Part shown: positions 61,074 to 64,000 of the stretch, piece by piece
Layout of the letters: each line of letters starts with the position of its first letter
Position numbering within the stretch: the first letter of the stretch is position 1
From: Exophiala sp. HKRS030
Taxonomy: Eukaryota; Ascomycota; Eurotiomycetes; Chaetothyriales; Herpotrichiellaceae
Direction of reading: 5' to 3'
Assembly: GCA_023897205.1 (NCBI GenBank)
Contig: JAHWDD010000003.1
Location: 2,793,665 to 2,857,664 of the forward strand
DNA length: 64,000 bases
Notes under the pieces: generated by a model
Told to the model about the DNA's origin: nothing
Seen by the model: only the letters and a program-made list of their open reading frames with translations
Databases searched by the model: none
Program-made: the position numbers and the translations under genes

Positions 61074-61249
61074 GCGGAGGCGATACAGAGACAGGCAGAT
61101 ATCACGATCTCCCCCACCAATACGAGCTAAGCTAGCATCTATCTCTCACGCTGCGCTGCCTGACATAATCGAGTATACGGTCACGTACGTCTGTCTGCGA
61201 GGACGATCGCGATGTAAATGACAGAGGGCGTCAAGCGGAGTCTCCGAAA

Positions 61250-61269
61250 GGCAGGCAGGCAGGCAGGCA
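61250..61269. repeat. GGCA tetranucleotide repeat, five copies
   Basis: Five perfect GGCA units, then TGCAGGCA; about 180 bases after the GCGAGG array. Confidence 0.9.
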
Positions 61270-62212
61270 TGCAGGCAGCGTGTGGGTAAGTGAGGCTGTA
61301 TATACAGAGCGGGTTGACCACTCGAGGAAATGGGATAGATCCTGAAGTATGATGGCTCGGGGTGCGCTTCGATGATGGTGGACATCGACGGTCGCGGTCG
61401 CGGACACTCGCTTGCTTGAACGGATCATGCATCGTGGATCACTGGCTTGCGTCTAGTCCTTAAATGGATGTATCGTCCGTGATGAGGAGTCACTGAATGA
61501 TACTCCCGGTTGATCAAGGATTAGCATGTTGAGCATCCTTGATAGTTAGCCTAGAGGTGTGGGATCAAACGTATTCACGGTACGGTTTGTGCAATGAAAA
61601 CTTTTCATCACATAAGGTGACATGCGTGTCAAAATTTGTGGTCTCATTTGAGGCTCAAGACAAACAATGAGCAGCAACCATATCAATGGCGCTCATTTCC
61701 ATTTTATTTGTCTAGATGAAAATTTTAGGTCAATCACTACTCTAGTCAAGAATCTTTAATGACCAATCGTCAGAAACACAGTACTTGACTGCCTAAAAAA
61801 TGGCCCCATGTCCTCGGTCCAACATGTGCAAAAATCGTAAATCCTTCCAGATGTTTACTCGCCCAACATGAACATGATTAACCTTGGGATATCTAGAAGA
61901 TATGCTCAGAAACGAAACAAGAATGTAGAGGAAGACTTTTGGTAATCAAAACGACCACTTTTGGCAAGCTTTGTGTCTAGAGACATGTCATTCCCCAATA
62001 TGGGCCGAAAGCATTTGGGTCCAGTAGTTCAGTAGTCCAGCACTAGCAGCATATTCATGAAGCACTTTTACCACCGGCGTGGTTAAAGCGCGTCAGATTG
62101 CAGAACTAGTTATGGAGACCTCAGATTAGACTTCAAACAGAAGAGGGCCTTATATTCCAAGGGACTTGGGAAGATATTTGCGTTAGGGGTCGTTTGCGAT
62201 GCTCTCTCATCT

Positions 62213-64000
62213 CTAATGAACCATCAGCATGTCAGTCATGTATTCGAAGAAATCAACATACCGCTCGGCGACCACGGCCGGCAGGATGCACGGTCTGCAT
62301 CGGTGGGAGAAATAGAACTGTTGTTGAGGATAATTATACATGCCACCTGGAACCGCTTGTTGATAGTTCTGTGCTGGGAAAGCAGTAGAACCTGTGACAG
62401 GACTCATCTGTGCGGAGTAGGACAGTGGAGAAGAAGATGTATTTTGCAGACCACGGAAAGGATCAATCGTGGAAGATGTGCCGGAAAATGCGGCGTAGCC
62501 GTTTGACAAGTAGCCGCTATTGGATCTCTGTCCATTACTCGGGAAATTTTGGAATTGAGGCTGTGGTGCCATCTGTTGAAACTGATGCGAGGAATATGCT
62601 TGTTGGTTTTGATATCCATAGGGCGTGAAATTGAATGAATCGGCTGAACCACTTCGCATTGGACTCATACCAGTGTCAAAGGGAGAATTGTTCACATTTG
62701 GACCAAAGTTTCCGCTGTACTGACGTTGAAACGGTGATTGTGTGGCGTTGGCCGAGCCGTGTTGAGACTGGCTCACCTGGCGGACTTGAGTATTGACGAC
62801 AGGATGGTTATTGGGATTGTACTGCTGACTCGCCGCTGGATTCGGACGGGACGAAAGGCCAACCTCATCCATGATTCTCTTGTATCCTTGGTTGGGCTGC
62901 GCCTTGATCTTTGTCAACACCTTTGACACATTCTGGACTACCTCGGTTCGCATAGTCTCGTCGAGGAAAGGAGTCGTCAGGATCTTGAAGATCAGTGTAA
63001 CTCCTGAAGCCTGATCGGACAGGATGTGCTCCAAAGTGCCATCGCCTGGACTAAAGAAGAGGGCTTTCAAAACCATATCACGAGCTTCGGGCTCGTTACG
63101 TTGGTTGATAACCTTGAGCACGGTCAAATAAGCGACTTTATGAGTGCACAGCTGAACGAGGTGAGGAATCAATCTTGGGGCAAGGACCGTTCGGCGCCTG
63201 GGAAATGTGCACGTATCCAAAAGCCAGGTAAGTAGTAAAGCACCGTTGGCATTTTGAGCCAGCTGGACGCTGTAGAGTGCAATGACGGCAGCCAATAAAC
63301 GTTGTTGATTCTTTGTGGCGTGATGTGCTTCAAGGCAGGCTCGCATGGCTCTGGCACCAAATCGTCCCTGGGCAATCTCCCATAACTGGGACAGCATCGT
63401 CTCGAAGATGAAATCATTGTAAGGAGGCCCAAATTTCAAACAGCACTGTAGAACATAATTGCCATATTGGTCGAGAAACAATGGAACAGTGTATGGCCGA
63501 AGATGATTTACAATCATCCGAGTCTGTGACTCTGTCTTGCAGACTTCAATGATCTTTTGAGCCGCCCACGTCCCGTTTTTGTGGACGCCGATTTCTGCCA
63601 GGTGTGGTGCAATGTAGGTCAACATCTGCTCCTTGATTTGTTCGGAACAGTATTCGAACAATTTCTGCACAACGGTGTTTCCTAGGTAGTCAGATGACAG
63701 CTCGGCGATCTCTGGTAGCATATCAATTGCGATTTGCTCGATTTCCTGAAGACCGCATGCACCATTATCGATTCGTTTGCGGATATCTCGAAGTCTTGGA
63801 GCATCAAACATCCTCGTCGCGCCTTGCTCAGGCACGGGGGGAATCTCGCTGAGATACTGCGTATATCTGATGGAATTTTCAATACTGGCAGATACACTTG
63901 GGAGATCCGACTGTTGGCCACCGAAATCAAAAACGATTTTGAGAATGTCGGGTTGTAGCTCTGCCAGTCGGTCGCCGGCGGGTAGATTGAGTGTCTGTTG
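62213..64000 (-). CDS. PUF-family RNA-binding protein, Jsn1/Puf2-like, C-terminal part (5' truncated; probable frame break)
   Basis: Pumilio-repeat protein that binds 3' UTRs and controls mRNA fate; the Jsn1/Puf2 branch carries an RRM, which would lie beyond the right edge. The frame is open to base 64000 and about 595 residues are visible. PUF repeats are recognised by SSDYLGNTVVQKLFEYC, HKNGTWAAQKIIEVCK, DQYGNYVLQCCLKFG, GRFGARAMRACLEAHH and NANGALLLTWLLD. A long Gln/Asn/Ser-rich disordered tail follows. In the raw frame the end reads SHRCRPCILPAVVAER and so on to 62213, which does not resemble the tail. One extra base in GGG 62305-62307 would give FSPPMQTVHPAGRGRRAVC, stopping at 62253. 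That ending seems more natural, but I am less sure than for the other breaks. Confidence 0.85.
   Translation of the reverse strand, partial: QQTLNLPAGDRLAELQPDILKIVFDFGGQQSDLPSVSASIENSIRYTQYLSEIPPVPEQGATRMFDAPRLRDIRKRIDNGACGLQEIEQIAIDMLPEIAELSSDYLGNTVVQKLFEYCSEQIKEQMLTYIAPHLAEIGVHKNGTWAAQKIIEVCKTESQTRMIVNHLRPYTVPLFLDQYGNYVLQCCLKFGPPYNDFIFETMLSQLWEIAQGRFGARAMRACLEAHHATKNQQRLLAAVIALYSVQLAQNANGALLLTWLLDTCTFPRRRTVLAPRLIPHLVQLCTHKVAYLTVLKVINQRNEPEARDMVLKALFFSPGDGTLEHILSDQASGVTLIFKILTTPFLDETMRTEVVQNVSKVLTKIKAQPNQGYKRIMDEVGLSSRPNPAASQQYNPNNHPVVNTQVRQVSQSQHGSANATQSPFQRQYSGNFGPNVNNSPFDTGMSPMRSGSADSFNFTPYGYQNQQAYSSHQFQQMAPQPQFQNFPSNGQRSNSGYLSNGYAAFSGTSSTIDPFRGLQNTSSSPLSYSAQMSPVTGSTAFPAQNYQQAVPGGMYNYPQQQFYFSHRCRPCILPAVVAERYVDFFEYMTDMLMVH

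Larger units (their letters stand above)
54938..62212. other. 7.3 kb gene-free region
   Basis: Between the start of the Myb-like gene and the 3' end of the PUF gene. Frames of 267 (56041), 200 (60235), 136 (57342) and 134 (58712) codons occur, but none shows domains or continuity across a plausible intron, and they overlap others on both strands. It contains several microsatellites at 60.9-61.3 kb. I see no transposon ends or coding remnants and cannot assign a function. Confidence 0.45.

Noticed and set aside
7730..63835. Calling the frame-broken genes pseudogenes
   Set aside because: Breaks are single-base, same direction, only at G/C runs, and fall in essential genes with otherwise intact coding sequence.

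Overview
The window is nuclear DNA from a filamentous ascomycete (Pezizomycotina). Genes are dense and on both strands, with short GT-AG introns of 46-168 bases. Every recognisable protein is of fungal type: SWR1, SPC24, FIS1, mitochondrial uS4, ERB1, RAD52, IWR1, SNT2, JSN1-type PUF. RAD52, the flavodoxin-like reductase and the lipase look most like Eurotiomycetes versions, but that class-level guess is inference. I saw no rRNA, tRNA, CRISPR, virus or intact transposon.

Layout. 0-14 kb: SWR1 tail, a gene-poor stretch, an MFS sugar transporter, malic enzyme, a CCHC zinc-knuckle protein and a HAD hydrolase. 14-28 kb: thioredoxin reductase, a 21-copy TTCTCA array, mitochondrial uS4, SPC24, FIS1 (head to head with SPC24), a RING E3 ligase and a hormone-sensitive-lipase-like esterase. 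28-40 kb: the large chromatin reader SNT2, a long low-complexity upstream region and a HELQ/Hel308-type helicase. 40-55 kb: a flavodoxin-like quinone reductase, a Zn2Cys6 regulator divergent from ERB1, RAD52, a small secreted protein, IWR1 and an uncharacterised W/Y-rich protein. 55-62 kb has no convincing gene. 62-64 kb is the C-terminal part of a PUF RNA-binding protein. The genes are housekeeping and unrelated in pathway; there is no secondary-metabolite cluster.

Two translation-level observations stand out. The quinone reductase ends in TGA followed by CTA, the known leaky-stop context. The same frame then stays open for 67 codons and ends in a polybasic CaaX box (KKCVIL). This predicts a lipid-anchored readthrough isoform next to the soluble enzyme. 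Thioredoxin reductase has an in-frame, ATG-less 45-codon leader that reads like a mitochondrial presequence and starts at a CTG in good context, suggesting dual targeting by non-AUG initiation.

Data-quality warning. Thirteen places (probably fourteen) in ten genes show a conserved protein breaking frame at a G or C homopolymer. Each is restored by exactly one extra base in that run, always in the same direction. This is best explained by systematic homopolymer undercalling in the assembly, so I annotate these as intact genes with frame breaks, not pseudogenes.
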